A DNA stretch of 15,212 bases from an uncultured Lachnospiraceae bacterium (GTDB lineage Bacteria; Bacillota; Clostridia; Lachnospirales; Lachnospiraceae). The notes under the pieces are model-generated. The model was not told the origin of the DNA and ran no database searches. It saw only the letters and a list, made by a program, of their open reading frames with translations. The DNA lies in contig CAJUMM010000064.1 in NCBI GenBank assembly GCA_910586955.1, positions 1 through 15,212 of the forward strand. Direction: 5' to 3'. Of the stretch, positions 1-7,551 are shown piece after piece (the stretch's first letter is position 1; every line of letters starts with the position of its first letter). The position numbers were made by a program, and so were the translations under genes.

Positions 1-637
1 AATCCTTCCAGTCGAACTCTTTGAGCTCCTCCATGGTAACGGCCAGGACCTGTTCCAAGGAGCCGTGATTTTTTACAAAATGGGGATCTACCAGCCAGTT
101 ATACAGCTCATCCACCACCCGGATCACCGTCATGGTGTCCTCTGTCTCCTCAAGCCCCGCCAGCATATCCGCAGCCTTACGCATGCGGTTCTGCATGGAT
201 ACGGTCCCCCGGACCGCTTCCTGCATGACGGACAGCTTTATCTGTCCGATATAGGAAGCCGCCAGGCGGGTGAAATCATATTCCATGGTATCTTCAAAGG
301 CCTTTTTGCGGATCTCCAGAATCCCCGGCCTCTCCCGGGCCGCTTTTTGATACACCGCACTGTCCACTGCCATCTGGGCCAGGCTGGTCAAAGGCTGCTC
401 CTCGGCTCCGTAGTACAGTTTTTTCACCAGATAGAGCCCAAAGGCATTCCGGTCAAAATATTTGGAAAAGGCCCCCTGCTTCACTCCGTCGTACAGGGAA
501 ATATAGGGAGATTTCTTATAAGACACCGTGTCCAGCTTTAGATTGAGGCTGTAATCCCCGCTGACTGTCCAGCAGAGATTCCGGATCCGGTTTTCAATTT
601 CATACTGATAAAGTTCCTCGTCTCTCTGCTGCTCCAT
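1..637 (-). CDS. Unrecognised protein, N-terminal part; likely partner of the MoxR-type ATPase
   Basis: This reading frame begins with ATG at 635-637 and stays open for 212 codons to the window edge, so the C-terminus is missing. A GAGGGAG ribosome site lies 7 bases before the start, and the start is only 14 bases after the stop of the MoxR-type ATPase gene, so the two are almost certainly co-transcribed. The visible part opens MEQQRDEELYQYEIENRIRN and is soluble, charged and helical, with no signal peptide, membrane segment or known catalytic motif. In the MoxR/NorQ/CbbQ families the next gene usually encodes a von Willebrand factor A (VWA) protein of the NorD/CbbO type, whose metal-binding VWA domain is C-terminal and would lie outside this window. 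The VWA assignment is therefore inferred from context only. The coding call is firm; the function is not. Confidence 0.75.
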   Translation of the reverse strand, partial: MEQQRDEELYQYEIENRIRNLCWTVSGDYSLNLKLDTVSYKKSPYISLYDGVKQGAFSKYFDRNAFGLYLVKKLYYGAEEQPLTSLAQMAVDSAVYQKAARERPGILEIRKKAFEDTMEYDFTRLAASYIGQIKLSVMQEAVRGTVSMQNRMRKAADMLAGLEETEDTMTVIRVVDELYNWLVDPHFVKNHGSLEQVLAVTMEELKEFDWKD

Positions 638-651
638 CCTCCGGCTCCCTC

Positions 652-1566
652 TCAAAAAATCTCACTTCTGTCCCATTCCTCTGGAATCCGCATCATCACA
701 ATGTCTCCGATGATCTCCTTCTCGAACATATCAAAGCTCTTATTGGTAATCCCCATGGTAACAGCCCTCCGGGGCTTTAATCCGGCCTGAACCGTCCGAA
801 GGGCTCCCAGCATGCCCCGCAGATCCAGAGGTTTGGTAGAAATCTCCCCGTTGGAAGCTTTCAGCTGCAGATCCAGGAAAAGACCGGCAAAAGCCCTAAG
901 CCCCGCCTCCTTGGCCTCCGGGAAATGGAAGGCAAGGATCTGCATCAGGGTTTCCTCTGTAAGGGAGGGCATGTCAATTACCAGGAACCGGGAAACCAGA
1001 GCCTCATTCAATTCCCTGGTTCCCGCATAGCCGTAATTCATGGTCCCGATAAATCTCGCAGCCGGATGCAGTTCTATCTTGTCATACCCCGGCACGTCTA
1101 TCAGGCGCCGGTAATCCAAGGTGGCATGAAGCACGGAAACCGCATCGTTTTTCGCCATATTGATCTCATCGAAAATCCCGAAGCCTCCATTGACCGCACA
1201 TTGGTATACCGGGCCTTTCCGCAGGCGCACCTCCTGATCCACAAAGGTATCCGTGCCGATTAAAGAGCTGCTGTCCGTATTCACATGAAAAGAAATGTTA
1301 TAGGAGGGACGGCCGAAAATCCAGGCCAGATTTTCCGCCAGAATATTTTTGCCTGTGGCTTTGGAACCGCTCAGCAGGACGTTCTCTCCCTGAAGCAGGG
1401 CCGCCATGGCCATCTCCAGTATTTCCCGTCCGTAAAAAGGGATGGAAGGCTCCGCCACCCGGTTCTTCACATCCTCCGGCACCCTGTAACGGCTGCGGAA
1501 ATCCGCCGCAGCCGCTATCAAGCCCGGATCTACCTGCTGTTCCTCTAAAAATTTTAAGTCGTTCAT
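652..1566 (-). CDS. MoxR-type AAA+ ATPase (NorQ/CbbQ-like)
   Basis: The 304-residue protein is a single AAA+ module of the MoxR group, which uses ATP to remodel or activate a client, usually together with a VWA-domain partner. Visible motifs are Walker A GSKATGKN (67-74), Walker B GIFDEIN (130-136), sensor 1 GTMN (174-177), a likely arginine finger at R193 in LVSRF, and a sensor 2 arginine at R250 in LDLRGML. There is no signal peptide or membrane segment, so it should be cytoplasmic. The ATG at 1564-1566 has an AGGAG site 7 bases upstream, and that site directly abuts the last copy of a short repeat. The next gene follows after 14 bases, fitting a two-protein chaperone pair. It is 146 bases downstream of the HAD gene and may be a later addition to the hemW transcript. 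The family is clear; the client is unknown. Confidence 0.88.
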   Translation of the reverse strand: MNDLKFLEEQQVDPGLIAAAADFRSRYRVPEDVKNRVAEPSIPFYGREILEMAMAALLQGENVLLSGSKATGKNILAENLAWIFGRPSYNISFHVNTDSSSLIGTDTFVDQEVRLRKGPVYQCAVNGGFGIFDEINMAKNDAVSVLHATLDYRRLIDVPGYDKIELHPAARFIGTMNYGYAGTRELNEALVSRFLVIDMPSLTEETLMQILAFHFPEAKEAGLRAFAGLFLDLQLKASNGEISTKPLDLRGMLGALRTVQAGLKPRRAVTMGITNKSFDMFEKEIIGDIVMMRIPEEWDRSEIF

Positions 1567-1578
1567 CGCTATGCTCCT

Positions 1579-1727
1579 ATTCCAGTTCTTATTCCAGTTC
1601 CGCTTTTATTCCAGTTCCGCATCCGCCCTGCCAGAACCCCTTCACTAGAAGAATTTTCAGCCGCTGAAGCGTCTGCAAATCCTTCTGGGTTCTGTACGGG
1701 CTCCTGCTGTTTTTATTCCAGTTCCGC
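1579..1727 (-). repeat. Duplicated 3' end of the HAD gene flanking a nested inverted repeat
   Basis: The 17-base sequence TTTTATTCCAGTTCCGC occurs at 1711-1727, covering the HAD stop codon and last codons, and again identically at 1604-1620. A 15-base version lies at 1589-1603 and a 10-base piece (ATTCCAGTTC) at 1579-1588. Between the two 17-base copies is a nested inverted repeat: outer arms CAGAACCC 1632-1639 and GGGTTCTG 1687-1694, inner arms AGAAG 1647-1651 and CTTCT 1682-1686, and a central hairpin TTCAGC 1656-1661 with GCTGAA 1663-1668. There is no T-tract, so it is not a normal intrinsic terminator. It could be a small non-autonomous insertion or a product of replication slippage. Confidence 0.75.
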
Positions 1728-2429
1728 CTTGATATAGGGGATCAGCTGGTCAAAATGCCGGATCTCCCCATAGCCCTTTTCCGGAGCCGCAATTTCTTCC
1801 GGCCGGGCCTTCCCCTTGGGATTGTACCAGACCGGGTGCATACCCGCCGCCCCAGATCCGCACACGTCTTTCCCGAAGCTGTCCCCCACGAACAGGCACT
1901 CTTCCGGCAGGACACCCGCCTTGCGGATGCACAGCTCCATAAAGTCTTTATGGGGCTTCTCCACGCCCGCCTCCTGGCTGCTGACCATATGTGATATATA
2001 GGGGGCAAATCCGTAGGCTTCCAGCTTCTCATACTGCATCATGGCAGTCATATCCGTGCCGATGCCCACGGAGATTCCCATTTCCCGCAATTCCTTCATA
2101 CAGGCGGCCGCCCCCGGCTCCCCCTGGCTGGCCTTAATAAGGCTTCCCCAGTAGATGCGGTAGAGCGTCCTCACATGGGGGAAGAGGGGCAAGCTCCGTC
2201 TCTCCAAAAAATTCTGAATCCGGAGGCTCCGGCTGTGAATGGCTGCATTGTCCGTCCCCAGGCGCTCCGTAATTTCCTTCATAATTTCCTTGTATTCCAT
2301 CTCAAATATTTCCCTGGGAATCTGAAAATGCTCCTGAACATAATCCCCCATCCGGCGCATCCCTTCCACATGTCCCCTGTCATAGTCATAAATCGTATTG
2401 TCAATATCGAAAATTACCTCTTTTATCAT
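1713..2429 (-). CDS. HAD-superfamily hydrolase (phosphatase type)
   Basis: The 238-residue protein has all four haloacid dehalogenase signatures. These are motif I FDIDNT with nucleophile D8 and acid/base D10, motif II GIGTD with T125, motif III K158 in EKPHKD, and motif IV VGDSFGKD with D183 and D188 for magnesium. The helical insert between motifs I and II is the cap of a subfamily I enzyme, as in phosphoglycolate phosphatase or YjjG-like nucleotidases. It should be a cytoplasmic phosphomonoesterase; the substrate cannot be read from the sequence. Its start overlaps the hemW stop by four bases (ATGA at 2426-2429), so translation is probably coupled. The 3' end of the gene is oddly repeated downstream, see the repeat at 1579-1727. 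The family is secure; the specific function is open. Confidence 0.88.
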   Translation of the reverse strand: MIKEVIFDIDNTIYDYDRGHVEGMRRMGDYVQEHFQIPREIFEMEYKEIMKEITERLGTDNAAIHSRSLRIQNFLERRSLPLFPHVRTLYRIYWGSLIKASQGEPGAAACMKELREMGISVGIGTDMTAMMQYEKLEAYGFAPYISHMVSSQEAGVEKPHKDFMELCIRKAGVLPEECLFVGDSFGKDVCGSGAAGMHPVWYNPKGKARPEEIAAPEKGYGEIRHFDQLIPYIKAELE

Positions 2430-3571
2430 TCCGCACTCCTTTCCGGCATATTCCCATCCAGCAGGAATTCCGCCAGGGCATAATTGCTCACATCGATTCC
2501 CCGCTCCGTAAGGACGGCATGTCCGTCTCTGCGCAGCAAAAGGCCTTTTCCTTCCAAGTCCCGGAACACATCCTCATAAACGGACAGAAGCTCTTCCGTC
2601 AATGCCACCCCTTCCATCTTCCGAAGCCCCAGAAACATGGTTTCCTCCAGCTGTTCCTGCCGGCTTAAAGGCTGTATGCTCTCACAGGAGAAATCTCCTT
2701 TGAGATAAGCTTCCAGATCTCTGTGATTCCCGTAGCGGACCTGTCCCAGAAGGGAAGCCGCTCCAATTCCAAAGCCTTTGTAGTCCGCCCTGTCCCAATA
2801 GGACAGATTGTGCCTGCAGGCAAAGCCGGGCCTGGCGTAATTGGAAATCTCATAATGTCCGTATCCGGCCTCTTCCAGGAAGCATCCGGTATCGTAATAC
2901 ATCTGCCGCTCCGTATCTTCCTCCGGCAGTTCTCCTTCCCGGCTTTTCCCCTCTCCGTAGAGCCGGTAGAAAGGCGTCCCCTCCTCTACCATCAGGCTGT
3001 AGGCAGAGATATGTTCCGGGGACAGAGCTGTCACCTTCTCCAAGGTCTCCAGCCAGTCCTCCCGGCTCTGTCCGGGCAGAGCGGACATTAAGTCAATATT
3101 TATATTGCGAAAGCCCTTCTCCCTGGCCAGATAGAAATTTTCCAGAAATTCCTCCCAGGTATGAATCCTTCCCAGAAGCCGCAGCTCCTCATTCCTTGCA
3201 GACTGGAGGCCCAGGCTTAAGCGGTTGATCCCCGCCCTCCCGTAAGCCTCCAGCTTCTCTGGGTCAAGGGTTCCCGGATTGCACTCCGCCGTGATCTCCG
3301 CCTCCGGCAGGAAGGTAAACCAGCTGCGAAGTTCCTCCAGAATCTCTATAAGCCAGTCTCCCGGCAGAAGGGAAGGGGTCCCGCCGCCGAAAAACACTGT
3401 GGACACTTCAAATCCTTCCCCCAGCTCCCGGCTCTGCCGGATCTCCTCTTTCATTGCATCCACATAGGCTCTCTGGACTTCTCTTTCGGCAGGAGCCGAA
3501 AGGAAATCGCAGTAGGCGCATTTTTTTGCGCAGAAAGGGATGTGGAGATAGATTCCCAGTTTCTTTCCCAT
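2426..3571 (-). CDS. hemW: HemW, radical SAM heme chaperone
   Basis: HemW is a radical SAM-family protein that carries heme to respiratory and other target proteins; it was long misnamed an oxygen-independent coproporphyrinogen III oxidase. The 381-residue protein starts GIYLHIPFCAKKCAYCDF, giving the CxxxCxxC iron-sulfur ligands C14, C18 and C21. The residue after the third cysteine pair position is not cysteine, whereas true HemN has a CxxxCxxCxC arrangement. SAM-binding GGGTPS is at 62-67, and the HemW signature HNxxYW is present as HNLSYW at 254-259. The HemW-type C-terminal domain with GLRKMEGV (315-322) is complete, and the length matches the family. The ATG at 3569-3571 has an AAAGGAAG site about 10 bases upstream. 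From memory hemW often directly follows lepA in Clostridia; here two accessory genes separate them. Confidence 0.93.
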   Translation of the reverse strand: MGKKLGIYLHIPFCAKKCAYCDFLSAPAEREVQRAYVDAMKEEIRQSRELGEGFEVSTVFFGGGTPSLLPGDWLIEILEELRSWFTFLPEAEITAECNPGTLDPEKLEAYGRAGINRLSLGLQSARNEELRLLGRIHTWEEFLENFYLAREKGFRNINIDLMSALPGQSREDWLETLEKVTALSPEHISAYSLMVEEGTPFYRLYGEGKSREGELPEEDTERQMYYDTGCFLEEAGYGHYEISNYARPGFACRHNLSYWDRADYKGFGIGAASLLGQVRYGNHRDLEAYLKGDFSCESIQPLSRQEQLEETMFLGLRKMEGVALTEELLSVYEDVFRDLEGKGLLLRRDGHAVLTERGIDVSNYALAEFLLDGNMPERSAE

Positions 3572-3591
3572 GTCCTATACTTCCTTTTGCT

Positions 3592-4260
3592 CTATTTCTC
3601 TTCTCTCATAATTTCCCAATAACCGCTTTTCGGCGAACCGTGCCGGATTAAGATTTCCTGTTTCTTCAGCATCTTAATATTAGCTTCAACATTTCTCCTG
3701 GAAATCCCTATCTGTTCTGCCATTTTGGAAGCAGAAAGCCGTGCATTTCTTGACAAAAGCTTCAGAATTTCCTGTTGGGTAGTATTTAAACCGTATCTTT
3801 GCTTCTCCGATCCTTCTCCGATCTTTCTCCGATCCTTCTCCGATCTTTCTCCGATCTTTCTACCGGATTTTGCGAAACTACCACCCTCCGCCATCGGTGA
3901 ATTGGAACGGTATAGATTCACCCGGAACATACTGTCAAAGGCTTGTATTTCCGGTGCGGGCAAGCCGTACATTTCGGCATAGCTGATAATACGCTTAATT
4001 CCGGTTCCCCATGCTTCCGCCAGTCCCATTTGATTGAAAATATTGGCGATTGTTCTGTTGCGAAGCCGCGAATGCCCCTTTAACATATCTTCATATGTCA
4101 GGCCATTATAAAGCCCGCCGGGAGAGGTTACTTCCAAGCGATCATCATAAACCGCCACCTGCACACTAGAATCCTCCGTGAGGCACCGATGACAGTGAGC
4201 ATTGATAATCATTTCCCGAATTGCTTCCATTGGCAGCTCATAGGATTCCTTCCGGAACAT
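3592..4260 (-). pseudogene. AlbA_2/HATPase_c_4 putative regulator, 3' part after frameshift
   Basis: This 222-codon frame holds the rest of the gene whose 5' part is at 4278-5048. It contains the GHKL-like HATPase_c_4 region of COG2865 regulators: REMIINAHCHR (15-25), RLEVTSPGGL (41-50) and AEAWGTGIKRI (81-91). A charged linker of about 20 residues encoded by an 11-bp tandem repeat follows (roughly 134-153). A winged helix-turn-helix ends the protein (about 160-218), with LSASKMAEQIGISRRNVE as the helix-turn-helix. In the same frame, codons upstream of the ATG at 4260 read QCAVFKGTERNIFLDKREF, the expected family core, so the ATG is internal and not a natural start. The stop is 20 bases before hemW. 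Either the gene is dead or the halves are separate fragments. Base composition looks more AT-rich than neighbours (27 G+C of 60 at 4741-4800 against 36 of 60 in lepA at 9001-9060), which hints at transfer. Confidence 0.8.
3806..3860 (-). repeat. Five tandem copies of an 11-bp unit inside a coding region
   Basis: The + strand unit TCCGATCYTTC is repeated exactly five times at 3806, 3817, 3828, 3839 and 3850, varying only at Y. Because 11 is not a multiple of three, successive units are read in rotating frames. On the coding strand they give RKIGERSEKDRRKIGEGSEK without a stop. Gain or loss of one unit would shift the frame of the downstream winged helix-turn-helix while leaving the upstream domains intact. 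Confidence 0.95.
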
Positions 4261-4277
4261 TCCCTCAACAACCGCCC

Positions 4278-5048
4278 CTAAGCGTATGTTGCGCAGGACA
4301 AAATTTTCCGCCTCTTCAATCTGCTCATAAAGCGCCCCTGTAAATTCACGCTTATCGAGGAATATATTGCGCTCGGTTCCTTTAAATACGGCGCACTGAG
4401 TTTTGGAAAAAGGAAAATAGTCAGAAGTACAAAAGCATTAGAAGCAGTAACATTGCCCTCAGTCTCTTTCAACAACTTCCAATTCACCAACTGGGTCCTT
4501 GTCACTTCTCTATGAAGCAATCCGGCCCGACTACGGTAATTCATAATGTCAGTACAAAGCTTTTCTACCGCTTCCTCACTCACCGGATATCCCACACAAG
4601 TAAGCTCATCCCAGGATATCCTTGCGCCTTCCATCTCCAGTTCCTTGATTTTCTCCGGGAGCGCAGGCCGAGAAGTACCTGCTACACGGATAAAGGTTCC
4701 TCCGCTTTTCCCCTTGGTCTTCAAATAATATGGACGGTTCGGCCCTGGAGTAACAGTAACGACAATAACTGTTTTCCCATCTATCGTCTGTAATTCCACG
4801 TTAGGAACAATCTGCGGTGCGCAGGCATCAGACACAGCGTTGGAAATGCCGTCCATCATCCGAAAAAGGATATCTTCATCTACTCCGATAACCTTCCGCG
4901 TCCTATCATCAATGCCGATAATCATCTGCCCTCCCTGGGTATTTGCAAAGGCAATGATGGTCTTTAAATATCGTTCAGAATCTTTGGGAAGCGTAGCTTT
5001 AAACTCGATATTCCGGGATTCGCCCCCCATAATTTCTTCCACCGTCAT
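4278..5048 (-). pseudogene. AlbA_2 (Schlafen-type) putative regulator, 5' part before frameshift
   Basis: The first part of the frame encodes an AlbA_2 domain of COG2865 proteins. ESRNIEFKATLPKD is at 10-23, AFANTQGGQMIIGIDD at 33-48, and GGTFIRVAGTSRPAL near 116-130 closes the domain. Such proteins are annotated as putative transcriptional regulators or ATP-binding proteins; their biochemistry is poorly known. The ATG at 5046-5048 has a good AGGAGG 7 bases upstream and lies 26 bases after the kinase stop, so it is probably co-transcribed with it. After NAFVLLT the frame departs from the family and ends at an unrelated tail. The family sequence resumes in the -1 frame as PFSKTQCAVFKG, so one base is missing near the T/C tracts at 4405-4420 (coding strand ATTTTCCTTTTTCC). 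The whole gene at 3592-5048 is 1457 bases, one short of a multiple of three. A sequencing error is possible. Confidence 0.82.
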
Positions 5049-5074
5049 CTATAAGCCTCCTCACTTTATTTCGG

Positions 5075-7540
5075 CTATCCCATCCACCTTTCCATGCACT
5101 GCATCAGCTCTTCCAGATCAAGAGGCTTGCTGATATGCTCGTTCATGCCCGCCTGCCTGCTCTCCATCACATCCTCAGCAAAGGCATTGGCAGTCATGGC
5201 AATAATGGGAATGTCCCGGGCATCCTCCTTCCCGGAACTCCGGATAGCCCGGGCCGCCTCATACCCGTTCATCACCGGCATCTGGATATCCATAAAAATC
5301 AGATCGTAATACCCGGAGGGACGGCTCTCGTACTGCTCCAGGGCTTCCCGGCCGTTCTCCGCCGTTTCCACCGAAGCCTCCATATCCCCGATAATTTCTA
5401 CCGCAATCTCCCGGTTCAGCTCATTATCCTCCACCAGAAGAATCCGGCGCCCTGCAAAGGAGTGCTGCTCATCCTCCTGCTCCGGTTCCCCCCCGTCCAG
5501 GCCCGCAAGCCTGCGGAAGAAATAGGCCAGCCGGGATTTGAACATAGGCTTGGTAATAAATTCATCAATCCCCGCCCTGCGGGCATCCTCCTCCACCCTG
5601 CTCCAGTCATACGCAGCCAGAATCAGGATGGGCTTGTCCTCCCCTGCCATTTCCGCAATCCCTTCCGCCGCATCCAGGCCGTCCACCTCCGGCATCTTCC
5701 AGTCCAGAATCACGGCAAAATACCGTTTTCCGGCAGCCCCGGCCTGGGCAAAGCGTTCCACCGCCTCCCGGCCTCCCGGCACGCTCTCCGCTCTCATGCC
5801 CATATCGTTGAGCATACCGCAGACAGTTTTGCGGATATGGGCATCATCGTCTGCCACAAGGACTCTCTGCCCGGACAGGCGCTCCATATCAGGAAGGGAC
5901 ACATTCCGCTGTTTGAGATACAGGGTAACCGTAAACTGAGTCCCTTTATTCTTTTCGCTCTCCACCTCAATGGTGCCGTTCATAAGCTGGACCAGGTTCT
6001 GGGTAATGGCCATGCCAAGACCGGTCCCCTCAATCTTGCTCACCCGGGAATCCTCCGCCCGGCTGAAAGGATCAAAGAGATTCTCTAAAAATTCCGGCTC
6101 CATTCCGATTCCGTTGTCCCGGAATACAAATTCATAACAGCCGTAGCCGTACTCCCTGGAGGACTTCTCCCGGATCTCCAGCTCCAGACGTCCCCCTTCC
6201 CGGGTGTATTTGACGGCGTTTCCCAGAATATTTACAAACACCTGCTGGATGCGGACCTGATCGCCCACCACATCCTCATGTTCCACATTCACCACATGAA
6301 GCACCAGTTCCTGGTGTTTCGCCACAGCCGCCGGACGCACCATAGCCAGAACATTCTGGGTCAAATCCGACAGATGAAAGGCTTCTTCGGCAATCTTGAT
6401 TTTTCCGGACTCAATCTTGCTCATATCCAGCACTTCGTTGATAAGGGACAGAAGATGGCGGCTGGAGGCTGTGATTTTCCCCAGACAGTTCATCACCCGT
6501 TCCCGATCGTCCAGACGCATTTTGGCAATGGCTGTCATTCCGATAATCGCGTTCAGGGGCGTGCGGATATCATGGCTCATCCGGGACAGGAAATCGCTCT
6601 TGGCTGCATTGGCCCGGGTAGCCGTTTCCCAGGCATCTTTAAGGATCTTGCGGGATTCCTCCTCCTTGCGCTTTACCTCCGTCACATCCTGGGTTACATA
6701 GAGAACCGACTTGGGCCTGCCCTTATCCGTCTCCGCCAGAATTGCCGTACCCCGGATCCACTCTGCCTCCACGAACTCATAACCCCCAGGGGCCTTCCTG
6801 TATTCCACAGCCACATAGGGATGCTCCGGGCTTAGAACCTCCTTAAATTTTTCAAGGTCCATTACCGAAAAATATTCCTCCCGATCGTCGGGATGAACAA
6901 ATTTCTCCCCATAGGTGCGCAGTTTATCTGAAAAATCTCCCCAGGCTTCCGTTCCGCTCCTATCTGTTCCGTTATGGGTCACCTGCCGGAACCGGTTCTT
7001 GTCCAAATCAACATAGTAGGCGGAAAAAAACAGCTTGCTCAGACTGTTGATAATCAAAGCCCGCTCCCGTCCGGCCTGGTAAATATCATGGACATCTTCC
7101 TGATAAAGCATTACCGTCTGGCGCATCTTTCCCGCCTCCGGTTTCACCGTATCCCGGCTGTCCTGTAACAATTCTCCCCTGAGCATCTGGGAAAAATTAT
7201 CATCCGCCTCCTCTATATGAGGCGTTACCATCATGATAAAAGCCGGAATCTTTTCCTCCCACAGAATACGAACCGCCTTTAAATCCACCACTGCTCCAAA
7301 AACAGAATTGTATTTAATCGTCCTGTTCTCCTCACGGCTGCCGATATTCAAGAGAGGACAGTTCTCACATCCCATCGGCCATATTTCATGACAAACCATT
7401 CCTAATTCTATCTCTGGTGTACACTCCCGGATACGTTTGTTGAAATATAAAAGCTCATGGCTGTCTTCCCGCACTACATAAACTCCGGTAAAGGGAAGCG
7501 CATCCAGAATCCCCCTGTAATCCTCCGCTTTCACTTTCAA
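5075..7540 (-). CDS. Hybrid sensor histidine kinase with two receiver domains
   Basis: The 821-residue soluble protein has no membrane segment, so it senses a cytoplasmic signal. In order: an N-terminal PAS-like domain (about 1-110) with clustered cysteines C50, C58 and C61; a second PAS/PAC-like domain (about 160-290); a short coiled coil; a HisKA H-box SHDIRTPLN with phosphorylated H323; a HATPase domain with N-box NILGNAVKYT (437-446), DNGIGM and GTGLGM (505-510); receiver 1 (about 558-680) with D613 and K664; receiver 2 (about 698-820) with D751, T783 and K806. Receiver 1 has LAAYDW where the family normally has S/T-A-Y-D-W, so its switch Thr/Ser is Ala642. There is no terminal Hpt domain, so an outside phosphotransfer partner is expected if a relay runs. 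The start is TTG at 7538-7540 or GTG at 7532-7534, behind AAGGCGGGGGG, 11 bases after lepA. The signal is unknown; the AlbA_2 gene follows. Confidence 0.92.
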   Translation of the reverse strand: MKVKAEDYRGILDALPFTGVYVVREDSHELLYFNKRIRECTPEIELGMVCHEIWPMGCENCPLLNIGSREENRTIKYNSVFGAVVDLKAVRILWEEKIPAFIMMVTPHIEEADDNFSQMLRGELLQDSRDTVKPEAGKMRQTVMLYQEDVHDIYQAGRERALIINSLSKLFFSAYYVDLDKNRFRQVTHNGTDRSGTEAWGDFSDKLRTYGEKFVHPDDREEYFSVMDLEKFKEVLSPEHPYVAVEYRKAPGGYEFVEAEWIRGTAILAETDKGRPKSVLYVTQDVTEVKRKEEESRKILKDAWETATRANAAKSDFLSRMSHDIRTPLNAIIGMTAIAKMRLDDRERVMNCLGKITASSRHLLSLINEVLDMSKIESGKIKIAEEAFHLSDLTQNVLAMVRPAAVAKHQELVLHVVNVEHEDVVGDQVRIQQVFVNILGNAVKYTREGGRLELEIREKSSREYGYGCYEFVFRDNGIGMEPEFLENLFDPFSRAEDSRVSKIEGTGLGMAITQNLVQLMNGTIEVESEKNKGTQFTVTLYLKQRNVSLPDMERLSGQRVLVADDDAHIRKTVCGMLNDMGMRAESVPGGREAVERFAQAGAAGKRYFAVILDWKMPEVDGLDAAEGIAEMAGEDKPILILAAYDWSRVEEDARRAGIDEFITKPMFKSRLAYFFRRLAGLDGGEPEQEDEQHSFAGRRILLVEDNELNREIAVEIIGDMEASVETAENGREALEQYESRPSGYYDLIFMDIQMPVMNGYEAARAIRSSGKEDARDIPIIAMTANAFAEDVMESRQAGMNEHISKPLDLEELMQCMERWMG

Positions 7541-7551
7541 TACCCCCCGCC

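Noticed and set aside
65..541. A 158-codon open frame on the + strand
   Set aside because: It is antisense to the minus-strand frame at 1-637, which is open to the window edge, has a good ribosome site and is spaced like an operon partner of the MoxR-type gene.
1632..1694. Intrinsic terminator after the HAD gene
   Set aside because: The inverted repeat is interrupted and is not followed by a T-run on either strand.
3806..3860. CRISPR-like array
   Set aside because: The units are 11 bp, contiguous and without spacers, and they are inside a coding frame.
5135..6088. A 317-codon open frame on the + strand
   Set aside because: It lies fully antisense to the histidine kinase HATPase and receiver region, lacks a plausible ribosome site and family motifs, and is explained by codon bias of the real gene.
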